Shown one piece after another: positions 8,258 to 16,876 of a stretch of 64,000 nt of DNA. The notes beneath the pieces are model-generated. The model saw only the letters and a program-made list of their open reading frames with translations, was not told the DNA's origin and ran no database searches. Positions within the stretch are counted from its first letter, which is position 1, and each line of letters begins with the position of its first letter. The position numbers and the translations under genes are program-made. The stretch is from Burkholderia sp. Bp9143 (GTDB lineage: Bacteria > Pseudomonadota > Gammaproteobacteria > Burkholderiales > Burkholderiaceae): contig NZ_QTPO01000045.1 of assembly GCF_003853645.1 (NCBI RefSeq), positions 1-64,000 of the forward strand, in the 5' to 3' direction.

Positions 8258-10551
8258 CGTGTGCCTCCGCGATGCAACCGGGAGAGGCAGGCCCGCAGCG
8301 CGCGGCGGACCGGCGAGCCGGCACCGTCGCTCGGCGGCCCATAGCGGTATTCCGCATAGCGGTACGCACCGTAGCGCGAACCGTAGCGGCCCGTGCGTGG
8401 ATCGACACCGTTGAGCACCACGCCGCTCGCGGCTATGCCGTTGTGCGCGAGGCGGCGGGTGGCTTCGCCGAGTTCGGCGAGACGTGTCGATGCCGCTCGG
8501 GCGGTCAGCAACACGGTGCCCGCATGGCGTCCGAGCGCGACTGCGTCGGTGACGGCGAGAATCGGCGCCGCGTCGATCACGACGCGGTCGTAATGCGCCG
8601 ACAGCGCATCGAGCAGCGCCGCGACGCGATCGTCGGCGAGCCATTGCGCCGGATGCTCGGGCATCGTGCCGGTCGCGATGAAATCGAGATTCGGGAGAAC
8701 GTTGCGGTGAATCGCGTTCTCCGGGGTCGTGTCGCCGGACAGCAGTTCGGACAGACCCGATTCGCGCGGGAGGCCCAGCGCTTCGTGCAGATAGCCCTTG
8801 CGAAGATCGCCGTCGACGAGCAGCACGCGTTCGCCGCCGGCGGCCAGCAGCGCCGCGAAATTCGCCGCGACGAACGACTTGCCCGCGCCGGGCACGGGGC
8901 CCGTCAGCAGCAGCACGTTGTTGCGCGCGCCCTGCATCGCGAAGCGCAGCGCGGTGTGCAGGCTGCGCAGGCTTTCGACCGCGGGGTCGTGCGGATCCAG
9001 CGCGCTCAGCAGGTGCGGCGCGGGCAGGCGTTGCGCGAGGTGTCGTGCGACGCGCCGCTGGCCGGCGGATTCGGGGACGGTCGCATAGACGTCGATACCG
9101 AGATGCCGCTCGATTTCGTCGGCATCGCGCACGCCGCCGAACAGGTAGTCGCGGACAAATGCCAGCGCGACGCCGAGCAGGAGCCCGACCAGCGCCGCCG
9201 CGGCGATCACGACGGGCCGGTTCGGACGGACGGCGTCCTCCGGCACGATCGGCATGTCGACGATCCGCACGCTGCCGGTCTTGCCGGCCCGGACCAGTTC
9301 GAGCTGCTGCGCGTTGGCGAGCAACGCCGTATAGAGGTCGGTATCGACCTTCACGTCGAGCATCAGCCGCACGGCGTCCTGCTGCAGGTCGGGCAGGCTG
9401 CGCACACGGTGTTCGAATCCCTGCTGCTCGCGCGCGAGCGTGGCGATCTGCGCGTCGAGCGCGACCATGTCGGGATGGCCTGCCGCGAAGCGCGACGCCA
9501 TCTCGTCGCGCTTTTGCTGCAATTCGAGCCGGCGTGTCGCCGTGTCGGCCGATTGCTGCAGGAGCAATTTGGCTTCGGCGTCGAGATCGATCGTGCCGTT
9601 CGCGTTGCGCAGGTTCGTATAGCGTTGCTCGGCATCCTGAAGCTGCTTCTTGAGCACCGGCAACTGCGCGTTGAGGAACGCGAGCGATTGCGCGGCATCG
9701 GCGGACCTGCGCTCGATATGCTGGCGGATGTAGTGGCTCGCGACGGCCTGCAGCTGTGCCTGCACGCGCTGCGGATCGTTCCCGCGCAGCGTCGCGACGA
9801 TCACGCCGGACTGCTTGATCTTTTCCTGGACGTCGAGCCCGCGACGCAGCGTGTCGATCGTTTCGGCGCGCGATTCGCGCACGAGCGTGAAGCGGGTGCC
9901 CGGAAGCGCGTCGATGCGCGCGACATCGATCGCGACCGGGCCGTCGGCCGTGTCGAAAGCCTGCGGGCGGCCGATCGTGCCGGTCACCGGTGCGGGCAGC
10001 GCGGCACCCGTGAGGCGGTACCGGCCGGCGTCCAGCAGCGACAGTTCGAAGCGTTCGCCTTCGAGCGACTTCGGCACGTCGAAGCGCGTGAATTCGGCCG
10101 ACTCGTGACCCCATGCGTAGCCGCCCAGACCGAACACGCCGGGGCGTGTCATCCCCGGATTGAAGCGCGATACGAATTCGCCGACGACGGGGAAGCGCTT
10201 CGGCCGGACGACGATGTAGCTGCGCAATTCATCGACCGCGCGCGTGACGACGAGCCGCGACGCAAGGATTTGCGCTTCGGCCGCGGCGCTCGACTTGACG
10301 TCGAACAGCGACGATACGTCGCCGAGCACGCTCTTGGCGGCGGATGTGTCGCCGCTGTCCTCGACCTGCACCATGATGTCGGCCTGGTACTGCCGGTGCG
10401 CGAGGAATGCATACAGCGAACCGGCGCCGATGCAGGCCGCGGTGACGACGGCGATCAGCCGGCGCCGGGAAACGAGCACGTCGATCACGCCGGCGAGATC
10501 GAGCTCGGCGTCGCGATCGTGCGGACGCTCGTGAGAGGGAGGGGATGTCAT
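8254..10551 (-). CDS. Wzc/BceF-type polysaccharide co-polymerase and tyrosine autokinase
   Basis: A 765-residue inner-membrane protein that controls chain length and works with the Wza channel. Order: first transmembrane helix at about residues 31-50; Wzz domain; long periplasmic coiled-coil region (about 255-400, with QLQDAEQRYTNLRNANG); second helix at about 446-466; cytoplasmic BY-kinase domain with Walker A GPVPGAGKS (about 551-559), Walker A' LLVDGDLRK (about 578-586) and Walker B VVIDAAP. The C-terminal tail has a tyrosine cluster (RYGSRYGAYRYAEYRYG), the usual autophosphorylation sites. It overlaps both neighbours by four bases. The upstream Wzb-type phosphatase is the expected partner that dephosphorylates the tail. 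Confidence 0.95.
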   Translation of the reverse strand: MTSPPSHERPHDRDAELDLAGVIDVLVSRRRLIAVVTAACIGAGSLYAFLAHRQYQADIMVQVEDSGDTSAAKSVLGDVSSLFDVKSSAAAEAQILASRLVVTRAVDELRSYIVVRPKRFPVVGEFVSRFNPGMTRPGVFGLGGYAWGHESAEFTRFDVPKSLEGERFELSLLDAGRYRLTGAALPAPVTGTIGRPQAFDTADGPVAIDVARIDALPGTRFTLVRESRAETIDTLRRGLDVQEKIKQSGVIVATLRGNDPQRVQAQLQAVASHYIRQHIERRSADAAQSLAFLNAQLPVLKKQLQDAEQRYTNLRNANGTIDLDAEAKLLLQQSADTATRRLELQQKRDEMASRFAAGHPDMVALDAQIATLAREQQGFEHRVRSLPDLQQDAVRLMLDVKVDTDLYTALLANAQQLELVRAGKTGSVRIVDMPIVPEDAVRPNRPVVIAAAALVGLLLGVALAFVRDYLFGGVRDADEIERHLGIDVYATVPESAGQRRVARHLAQRLPAPHLLSALDPHDPAVESLRSLHTALRFAMQGARNNVLLLTGPVPGAGKSFVAANFAALLAAGGERVLLVDGDLRKGYLHEALGLPRESGLSELLSGDTTPENAIHRNVLPNLDFIATGTMPEHPAQWLADDRVAALLDALSAHYDRVVIDAAPILAVTDAVALGRHAGTVLLTARAASTRLAELGEATRRLAHNGIAASGVVLNGVDPRTGRYGSRYGAYRYAEYRYGPPSDGAGSPVRRALRACLSRLHRGGTR

Positions 10552-11045
10552 CGGTTCGATCCGGAAGGCGGAGAAGTGGGAGGAGGCAGCGACGCGATGC
10601 GTGCGGACCACGCGTCGACGCCGCGCTCGATGAGCCGCAGGCTGTGCTCGAACGACGCGCGCGGGCCGAGATACGGATCCGGTACGTCGAAGCCGGACGG
10701 GAGGCCGGCCGAAGGATCGGGCAGGCCGAGTCGGAACACGCGGCCGCGCAGCGCCGGCAGACACTGCTCGAGCCAGCGCTTCTGCGCGAGGTCCATGACC
10801 AGGATCAGATCGGCACGCGCCGCGAGCGCCGGCGGCAGGCGACGCGCGCGATGCGCGTCAATGTCGAAGCCGCGCGTGCGCATCAGGTGAACGGCGTGCG
10901 GATCGGCCGGCTGACCGTCGCACGCGCCGATGCCGGCCGACTGCACGTCGACGCCAGGCAGCCGGGCACGAAAGAGCGCCTCGGCCATCGGGCTGCGGCA
11001 GAGGTTGCCGATGCACACGACGAGCAGGGTGGCGACGGACCTCAT
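10548..11045 (-). CDS. Low-molecular-weight protein tyrosine phosphatase (Wzb/BceD type)
   Basis: A 165-residue cytoplasmic phosphatase. The catalytic P-loop CIGNLCRSP sits at residues 11-19 (nucleophile Cys11, Arg17), and the general-acid Asp is in the DPYLG motif near residue 123. It is expected to dephosphorylate the tyrosine-rich tail of the adjacent Wzc kinase, cycling polymer assembly. The ATG at 11045 overlaps the Wza stop and its own stop overlaps the Wzc start, both as ATGA, consistent with matched expression. Confidence 0.95.
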   Translation of the reverse strand: MRSVATLLVVCIGNLCRSPMAEALFRARLPGVDVQSAGIGACDGQPADPHAVHLMRTRGFDIDAHRARRLPPALAARADLILVMDLAQKRWLEQCLPALRGRVFRLGLPDPSAGLPSGFDVPDPYLGPRASFEHSLRLIERGVDAWSARIASLPPPTSPPSGSNR

Positions 11046-12193
11046 TTGATGGCGAGCGCGGCCGCCGTGCTGGCATTGACGCCCGGCAGCAGCAGACTGA
11101 GCACGCGGCTGAAGCGCACGAGGCCGTTGCCGTCGACATAGACGACGTCCTTCGGCTGCAGCTCGAACTCGTTGGCGAGCACCATCGACACCGGCGAGCG
11201 CGCGTCGAGATGGAACACCTGCGGGTTGTCCGTGCCGGAGCCGCGGATCACGAACATCTGGGCCGCGTCGGCCGTGCCGGCGTTCACGCTGCCGGCCTGC
11301 GACAGCGCGTCGGAGAGCGTGAGGTGGCCGTCGCGCAGCGGTACCGCGAGCGCCGGCTTGTTGACTTCGCCCATCACGTACACGCCGTAGTCGCTGCGGG
11401 CGGGCACGTGCAGCAGGTCGCCGGCGGCGAGCACGACATCGGCCGGATTGCGGCCGTGACGCAACATCCGGCTCAGGTCGAGCGGATAGGTTTCGCCGCC
11501 GCGCACGAGCGTCATGCGGCTTTGATCGGCGGTCTGGCTCAGGCCGCCCGCGCGGCCGAGCGCTTCGTAGAGCGTCATCGGCACGTCGTTGACGGGCTGC
11601 GCGCCCGGCGTGCGAACCTCGCCGTCGATATAGACCTGCTGCGACCGAAACGATGCGACGCGCAGCGTCACCTGCGGATTGCGATAGACGCGTGCGAGCG
11701 CGCCGGCAATCCGGGCCTGGGCCGCGTCGGCGGTCAGGCCGGCGACCGGCACGTCGCCCGCGAACGGAAACGACAGGTTGCCCTGCGGATCGACGACGAA
11801 ACCGGCGACGGGGTCGGCCGCGCGCGGCGTGCCCTGCGGTGCGGCGCCTTGCGCGGCGGCCAGTTCCGGGTGGTCCCAGACGGTGACCTGCAACACGTCG
11901 CCGGCACCGATCCGATACGGGCCGGCAGGCGCGGCGAGCCGGTCCGACTGGATGCCCTGATGGCGGGCAGCCTGTGCATCGAGCTGGCGGATCAGGCCGG
12001 CGTCGATCCGCGTCATCCGGAACGGCGGCGCGCCGTCGGCGGCTGTGCCGCCGGTCGAGTCGGGCGCCGTGCTCATGCGCATGCCGGGTGCGAATGCGCA
12101 GGCCGACAGCGCAATGCATAGCGTCGCGGCCAGCAGCCCGCGCGCGACGGCCGGATGCGCGGAGCCGCTCCGCGCGTTCAGTGCGGTTTTCAT
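11042..12193 (-). CDS. Outer-membrane polysaccharide export lipoprotein (Wza/BceE type)
   Basis: A 383-residue lipoprotein forming the outer-membrane export channel. The signal sequence ends in the lipobox LSAC. A Poly_export (PES) domain follows, with YRIGAGDVLQVTVWDHPEL and FVVDPQGNLSFPFAGDV, then two SLBB repeats (VYIDGEVRTPGAQPV and GVYVMGEVNKPALAVPL). The C-terminus is a short amphipathic helix. ATG at 12193 is chosen because AAGGA lies seven bases before it; a TTG six bases further upstream is less likely. It is 52 bases downstream of the priming transferase and overlaps the phosphatase gene by four bases. Confidence 0.94.
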   Translation of the reverse strand: MKTALNARSGSAHPAVARGLLAATLCIALSACAFAPGMRMSTAPDSTGGTAADGAPPFRMTRIDAGLIRQLDAQAARHQGIQSDRLAAPAGPYRIGAGDVLQVTVWDHPELAAAQGAAPQGTPRAADPVAGFVVDPQGNLSFPFAGDVPVAGLTADAAQARIAGALARVYRNPQVTLRVASFRSQQVYIDGEVRTPGAQPVNDVPMTLYEALGRAGGLSQTADQSRMTLVRGGETYPLDLSRMLRHGRNPADVVLAAGDLLHVPARSDYGVYVMGEVNKPALAVPLRDGHLTLSDALSQAGSVNAGTADAAQMFVIRGSGTDNPQVFHLDARSPVSMVLANEFELQPKDVVYVDGNGLVRFSRVLSLLLPGVNASTAAALAIK

Positions 12194-12245
12194 TTGCAAT
12201 CCTTATCGTAAGTCGGCGACCGCTCGAGCAGGCGCCGCATGCGTG

Positions 12246-13658
12246 TCAGTACGCGTTGCTGTGGGTCCAGCCGCGCAGGACGGTGGCCATGACGATGCGC
12301 ATGTCGAGGGCGAAGGACCAGTTGCGCAAGTAGTAGAGATCGGCTTCGACGCGGCGCTGCATCTTCTCGACGCGATCGGTTTCGCCGCGCAGGCCGTTGA
12401 TCTGCGCCCAGCCCGTGATGCCCGGCTTGACGCGATAGCGGTGGATGTAGCCGTCGACGATCTTCCGGTAGAGGTCGTCGTGTTCGAGCGCATGGGGGCG
12501 CGGCCCGACGACGGACATCTCGCCGCGCAGCACGTTGACGAACTGCGGCATCTCGTCGAGGCTGGTGCGGCGCAGGAATGCGCCGATTCGGGTGACGCGC
12601 GGATCGTCCCGCGTCGCCTGCCGCACTGCGCGATGATCGTCGTGCAGCCGCATCGTGCGGAACTTGATGATCGTGAACGACTTGCCGTTGGCGCCCTTGC
12701 GCTGTTGCCGGAACAGGACGGGCCCCTTCGACGACAACCGGATCGCCAGCGCGATCACGAGCAGCAGCGGCGCGGTGAAGGTCAGCACGGCGGCCGCGAA
12801 CAGCCGGTCGAAGACGGCCTTCTGCAACAGCGCGCGGGACGACAGCGGCGACGCGACGAGGTTGATCGCGGGCGCGCCGACCAGATCGATCATTTCGCCG
12901 TCGAACATCGCGAGCTTGCTGACGTCCGGCACGAGCCGGATGTTGACGAGGTCGTCGTTGAACGCATCGAGCACGGCCATCACGGTGCGGGCCTCGTCGA
13001 TCGGCAACGCGAGCCAGACTTCGGGAATCGCGTGCGTGCGGACGTGTCGTGCGAATGCGTCGAGCGAGCGAAAGGACGCGACATCGACGCGGTCGCCGTG
13101 TGTCACGACGCCGAAGTCGAGCGTTGCCGCCGCGCGAAAGCCGGCCGACGGCAGCCGGCCGATGCGGTCGAGCAGGGCGTCGCGATGCGTGCCCGCGCCG
13201 ACGACGGCGACGCGGCGGTCACCGTCCTGGGCACGCGCGATCCGGTCGAGCGTCGTGCGGGCGACGAGCCGCGACGCGACGAGTGCGATGCCGCTCAGGG
13301 CCGTCCACAGCAGATGCCAGTAGGGCGAAACGTTCAGTGCGGGAGGGAGGGCATGCATCACGAACGCGGCGCTGGCCTGGGCAAGCAGCCATGCGAAGGC
13401 GGTGACGGCGGCGGCGCGGTATTTCGATCGGCCGGCCGGCACGTGATAAAGGCGGAATGCAGGAAACAGCATCAGCGCGAACGTTGCCGCGCAGGCGACG
13501 TTCGCGAGTTCCGCGGCCCCGCCGTGTTCGGGGACGGGCGAAACCAGCGTTGCGGCAAGCGCGCCGGCCGAAATCAGCACGACGTCGGAAACCCTGGCGA
13601 TTGCCCCTCCGGCGTTCTGCGACGCGTGCCCGCGTCGTGCTTCGAAAGACGTATCCAT
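12246..13658 (-). CDS. Undecaprenyl-phosphate sugar-1-phosphate transferase (WcaJ/BceB-type priming enzyme)
   Basis: A 470-residue polyprenyl-phosphate hexose-1-phosphate transferase that starts the repeat unit by moving a sugar phosphate, probably glucose-1-P, onto undecaprenyl phosphate. The N-terminal half has four membrane helices and a CoA-binding-like domain (VAVVGAGTHRDALLDRIG). The C-terminal bacterial sugar-transferase domain (PF02397, about residues 280-470) shows KGPVLFRQQRKGANGKSF, FRTMR, TSLDEMPQFVNVLRGEMS and VGPRP, then KPGITGWAQINGLRG. ATG at 13658 is preferred, with AGGG just upstream; in-frame starts up to 13820 exist but are not preceded by a ribosome-binding site. First gene of the operon. 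Confidence 0.92.
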   Translation of the reverse strand: MDTSFEARRGHASQNAGGAIARVSDVVLISAGALAATLVSPVPEHGGAAELANVACAATFALMLFPAFRLYHVPAGRSKYRAAAVTAFAWLLAQASAAFVMHALPPALNVSPYWHLLWTALSGIALVASRLVARTTLDRIARAQDGDRRVAVVGAGTHRDALLDRIGRLPSAGFRAAATLDFGVVTHGDRVDVASFRSLDAFARHVRTHAIPEVWLALPIDEARTVMAVLDAFNDDLVNIRLVPDVSKLAMFDGEMIDLVGAPAINLVASPLSSRALLQKAVFDRLFAAAVLTFTAPLLLVIALAIRLSSKGPVLFRQQRKGANGKSFTIIKFRTMRLHDDHRAVRQATRDDPRVTRIGAFLRRTSLDEMPQFVNVLRGEMSVVGPRPHALEHDDLYRKIVDGYIHRYRVKPGITGWAQINGLRGETDRVEKMQRRVEADLYYLRNWSFALDMRIVMATVLRGWTHSNAY

Positions 13659-14153
13659 ATACCCTGTTGCTACCGTTCTGGTTGACCCTGCGCCGGTTGC
13701 CATCCCGATTCCGCGGGCAAGAAGGCACATCCGGCGGATGCCGGAGGTGGCTGCTTCATTGCGCGGAATTGGCAATCGATGGACGGGGGCGCTGCTTGAC
13801 TTGCTGTCGGTCGGGCGCATTGCGCCGGTGCTTTCGGATTCGCGTTCGCATTGCGCGAATGTTTGCGAAACGTTGCGATCGAATCGACCGGGTCAATTTT
13901 CGGTAAGTGGGGTACTGATTTAAATAGAACGCCTACTAAATGACATCGTCAGGGGTTAGTACATGTACGAATGATTTGATGCCAATCCGTATTGGCTCGT
14001 CTTCTTGACGGGACGAAGCGCGGAAATGGCGGGAAGCGGGGGCGGGTTGCGCTCAATCCCAAACGATCGCGGCCCGATGCGGACAATTTCCGCACGGGCC
14101 GCCGCGACCTCGTGACGCATGCAATCGCGCGCCGGATCGACGCCGGATGCGCG
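13659..14153. other. Intergenic region between the exopolysaccharide operon and acdS
   Basis: About 495 bases that must hold the minus-strand promoter of the exopolysaccharide operon and the end of acdS. The stretch near 13900-13980 is markedly AT-richer than its surroundings and is the most likely promoter region; a small palindrome CCAATCCGTATTGG lies at its edge. No sigma-54 GG-N10-GC element was found here. A long imperfect hairpin (14069-14105) near the acdS end is listed separately. No gene is seen. Confidence 0.45.
14069..14105 (-). terminator. Possible transcript-end hairpin after acdS
   Basis: GCGGCCCGATGCGGA and TCCGCACGGGCCGCCGC form a long, slightly imperfect stem around the loop CAATT, about 50 bases past the acdS stop. 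It lacks a clean U-run, so it is a stability or Rho-assisted end structure at best. Confidence 0.35.
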
Positions 14154-15170
14154 TCACCCGTTGCGGAAGATCTCCGCGTAGGCGCTCAACGCCGGCACGC
14201 CGCCGAGATGCGCATACAGCACCTTCGACCCCGGCTCGAATTCCCCGCGCCGCACCTTGTCGATCATCCCGTGCATCGATTTCCCTTCATAGACGGGATC
14301 GGTCAGCATTCCTTCCAGCCGCGCACACAGACGAATCGCCTCCAGCGTGCCGTCGTTCGGCAGTCCGTATTCCGGCCCGGCATAGCGCGTGTCGAGCACC
14401 ACGTCCTTCTCGTCGATATCGCGCCCCAGCCCGACCAGCTCGGCCGTGTGCCGCGCGATGCGCGTGATCTGCTCGTGCGTGCGCTCGGGCGTCGCCGACG
14501 CGTCGATGCCGATCACGCGATCCGCGCGTCCGTCGGCCGCGAAGCCGACGACCATCCCCGCCTGCGTGCTGCCCGTGACCGAGCAGACCACGACGTAATC
14601 GAACTTGAAGCCGAGCTGCGCTTCCTGCTCGCGCACTTCTTCCGCGAAGCCGACGAACCCGAGCCCGCCGAGCGGATGCTCGGAACACCCGGCCGGAATC
14701 GGATACGGCTTGCCGCCCGCCTGCCGCACGCTTTCCATCGCTTCTTCCCAGCTGCGGCGAATGCCGATGTCGAAGCCGTCGGCGACGAGCCGCACGTCGG
14801 CGCCCATCATCCGCGACAGCTGGATGTTGCCGACGCGGTCGTACACGGGGTCTTCATAGTTGACCCAGTGCTCCTGCACGAGCACGCACTTCATTCCGAG
14901 ATGCGCGGCGACGGCCGCGACCTGGCGAGTCTGGTTCGATTGCACGCCGCCGATCGACACGAGCGTGTCGGCGCCCTGCGAAAGCGCATCGGGGACGAGG
15001 TATTCGAGCTTGCGCGTCTTGTTGCCGCCGAACGCGAGGCCGCTGTTGCAGTCCTCGCGCTTCGCATACAGCTCGACCTTGCCGCCGAGGTGCGCGCTCA
15101 GGCGCTCGAGCGGCTGGATCGGCGTCGGGCCGAACGTGAGTGGATAACGGGGGAAACGTTGCAGGTTCAT
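14154..15170 (-). CDS. acdS: 1-aminocyclopropane-1-carboxylate deaminase
   Basis: Pyridoxal-phosphate enzyme that opens the plant ethylene precursor ACC to 2-oxobutyrate and ammonia, lowering host ethylene and giving the bacterium nitrogen. The 338-residue length is exactly that of characterised AcdS proteins, starting MNLQRFPRYPLTFGPTPIQP. PLP lysine Lys51 is in GGNKTRKLEYL, the catalytic-type Ser78 in GGVQSNQ, and Tyr294-Glu295 with Leu322 are present. The Glu295/Leu322 pair separates true ACC deaminases from D-cysteine desulfhydrases. A longer frame begins at 15227, but ATG 15170 matches the family start. Divergent from its regulator acdR. Confidence 0.97.
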   Translation of the reverse strand: MNLQRFPRYPLTFGPTPIQPLERLSAHLGGKVELYAKREDCNSGLAFGGNKTRKLEYLVPDALSQGADTLVSIGGVQSNQTRQVAAVAAHLGMKCVLVQEHWVNYEDPVYDRVGNIQLSRMMGADVRLVADGFDIGIRRSWEEAMESVRQAGGKPYPIPAGCSEHPLGGLGFVGFAEEVREQEAQLGFKFDYVVVCSVTGSTQAGMVVGFAADGRADRVIGIDASATPERTHEQITRIARHTAELVGLGRDIDEKDVVLDTRYAGPEYGLPNDGTLEAIRLCARLEGMLTDPVYEGKSMHGMIDKVRRGEFEPGSKVLYAHLGGVPALSAYAEIFRNG

Positions 15171-15361
15171 CGACAAGCTCCGAAAGGCAGTGGGCGGGAA
15201 TTCGAATCGGTCGGGTGCGGCCGGCACGCCGTGTCCCGATGGAAAAATGATAGGCAGAACCGCACGAAATGAGCTTGCGAAATAATTCTTGAAGACCTAC
15301 GTTATCGATGAGATAAAGATGGAGTGGATAATTTTGGTTCGCGAAATGGAGTTGTAACGCA
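15171..15361. promoter_or_regulatory. Divergent acdS/acdR control region
   Basis: A 191-base spacer that is notably AT-richer than its neighbours (for example CGAAATAATTCTTGAAG and GTGGATAATTTTGG). Lrp-type regulators bind degenerate AT-rich boxes in such spacers, and AcdR is known to control acdS from the divergent position with Lrp-box sites. Exact operators and -10/-35 elements were not resolved by eye. Confidence 0.55.
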
Positions 15362-15862
15362 ATGAAATTAGATCGTGGCAGCGCATCGCCGGCCGACGCC
15401 GCGCCGGCGCTCGATCGCATCGACCGCGCGATCCTGCGGCAGTTGCAGCAGGACGCGTCGATCTCGAACGTGAGCCTCGCCGCGAAGGTGAAGCTGAGCG
15501 CGCCGGCGTGTCTGCGGCGCGTCGAGCGGCTGAAGGAGATGGGGTTGATCCGCGGCATCGTCGCGCTGCTCGACCCGAAGCCGCTCGGTGCCGGGATGCT
15601 GGTGGTGATCGGCTTCGTGCTCGATCGTTCGACGCCGGAGGCGTTCGCCGAATTCGAGAAGGCCGCGCAGAAAGTGTCGGGGTGCGTCGAATGTCACGTG
15701 GTGACCGGCGAATTCGACTACTTCATGCTGGTCCGCACGCGCGACAACGAGAGCTTCAATCGCCTGCACGCCGAACAGCTGCTATACCTGCCCGGTGTGC
15801 GGCAGGTGCGCTCGTTCATGGTGCTCAAGGAGATTCTGTCGACGCATGCGCTGCCGGTGTAG
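15362..15862 (+). CDS. acdR: AcdR, Lrp/AsnC-family regulator of ACC deaminase
   Basis: A 166-residue leucine-responsive-type regulator. The N-terminal winged HTH (about residues 17-75; LDRIDRAILRQLQQDASISN, then LSAPACLRRVERLKEMGLIRG) is followed by the RAM effector/oligomerisation domain with VSGCVECHVVTGEFDYFMLV. It is divergent from acdS across 191 bases, the standard acdR-acdS arrangement. By analogy it is needed for ACC-induced acdS expression. Confidence 0.93.
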   Translation: MKLDRGSASPADAAPALDRIDRAILRQLQQDASISNVSLAAKVKLSAPACLRRVERLKEMGLIRGIVALLDPKPLGAGMLVVIGFVLDRSTPEAFAEFEKAAQKVSGCVECHVVTGEFDYFMLVRTRDNESFNRLHAEQLLYLPGVRQVRSFMVLKEILSTHALPV

Positions 15863-16040
15863 CGCATTGCGATGCGGCTGGCCGCGCATGCTGTGTTGGT
15901 GGCATGCGGGAAAAACGAAGTGAGCACGATCGGCACACGGAGACTCACCTGCGACGCCGCATGACCAAGAGCCAATCTCCACGCGCTCGAACACGGCGGT
16001 ACAGGCATGGCCTTGCTCGTCGCCGTGACCAATCGACTCG

Positions 16041-16244
16041 CTACCGCTTGCGCCGTCTCGGGTCGATGCCGTTTTGTTCCAGCAGCTTTCGCAGTCGTGC
16101 GTTATCGCCCCATAGCGTAGCGAACGCGATCAACATCATCAGGGTGGGAAACCATTCGCCGGTCGCGGCGATGATGGTCCATCCTACCGCGGCGCAAATC
16201 AACGCCGTGACGATGAGAAGCAAGCGATCCACGATCCACTTCAT
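16041..16244 (-). CDS. Small membrane protein of unknown function
   Basis: A 67-residue protein with two closely spaced hydrophobic helices (LLLIVTALICAAVGWTII and TLMMLIAFATLW) followed by a basic C-terminal tail, LLEQNGIDPRRRKR. No family is recognised. It lies 28 bases downstream of another small unknown gene on the same strand, suggesting a two-gene transcript. It could be a membrane accessory or immunity-type protein; nothing in the sequence decides this. Confidence 0.55.
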   Translation of the reverse strand: MKWIVDRLLLIVTALICAAVGWTIIAATGEWFPTLMMLIAFATLWGDNARLRKLLEQNGIDPRRRKR

Positions 16245-16272
16245 CGCGCACCCCGGATTGCAGTGTTTGCCT

Positions 16273-16710
16273 TCAACCCGAGATAGCTATGCGGGCCGGG
16301 CGCGAGAACTCGGGATGCCGCAGGATTTGCGCCATGATCAACGGATGTATCGCAAGGCGGTAGCGTGCGCCCCATTGCGCGACCGCCAGGGACAGATTGC
16401 TTCCGTGTTTGCCGATGCCGCATGCCGACGCAGCATCTGTCGCGACCATCAGGCTACCGATGACCGCGCCCAGATAGGCGCTGCCGAGGATCGCCCCAAC
16501 GACGGTTGCCACTTCGAGTTTTGTGGTCGCGCCAAGCAATTCCGCGACCGTCGCATCCGGACCTAGCTTGTTCAGCGCGCCCATCATCGTGCTGACACTC
16601 GCCACCGCTGTTTCCAGGGTCGCGAATAGCGTTGTGGGAACGGGCATATGCAGTGCGGTCATGTTGGCTTGAAACGCTTCCGATAAGCTCGAACATCTCG
16701 GTGTTGACAC
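16273..16710 (-). CDS. Small protein with glycine-rich membrane-like core, unknown function
   Basis: A 145-residue protein. The start is probably the GTG at 16710, which has AGGAG eight bases upstream; an ATG at 16662 is the alternative. The centre (about residues 75-110) is hydrophobic and Gly/Ala-rich (VVGAILGSAYLGAVIGSLMV), like a pair of glycine-zipper helices, preceded by an amphipathic segment. The C-terminus carries scattered basic residues. No family recognised. It probably forms a unit with the 67-residue membrane protein just downstream. Codon usage is less extreme in G+C than in the flanking metabolic genes, which may point to recent acquisition. Confidence 0.55.
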   Translation of the reverse strand: MSTPRCSSLSEAFQANMTALHMPVPTTLFATLETAVASVSTMMGALNKLGPDATVAELLGATTKLEVATVVGAILGSAYLGAVIGSLMVATDAASACGIGKHGSNLSLAVAQWGARYRLAIHPLIMAQILRHPEFSRPARIAISG

Positions 16711-16876
16711 GGGCAATTCTCCTGATGAATCGACTTATTCTAGCTATTCGTCTTCGCCCACCATCTCAAATTGTGTGCTCGTGTTCCGCGACTATCTCGC
16801 GGGAAAAGTGTCGAGTGGAGACTCGACGAAAATTCTTGATACGGTTGAAAAAGCGCTCGACACATTGCGTGTGCGC

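Noticed and set aside
2443..13658. Identity with the cepacian (bce) or the c-di-GMP-regulated Bcam1330-1341-type cluster
   Set aside because: Gene content overlaps in type (Wza/Wzb/Wzc, priming enzyme), but without alignment the identity cannot be claimed, and the number of glycosyltransferases looks too low for cepacian.
13900..14000. Sigma-54 promoter for the exopolysaccharide operon
   Set aside because: No GG-N10-GC element was found on the minus strand in this spacer.
15718..16032. Minus-strand frames of 70-104 codons past acdR
   Set aside because: They overlap the 3-prime end of acdR antisense or lack start signals; composition is not protein-like.
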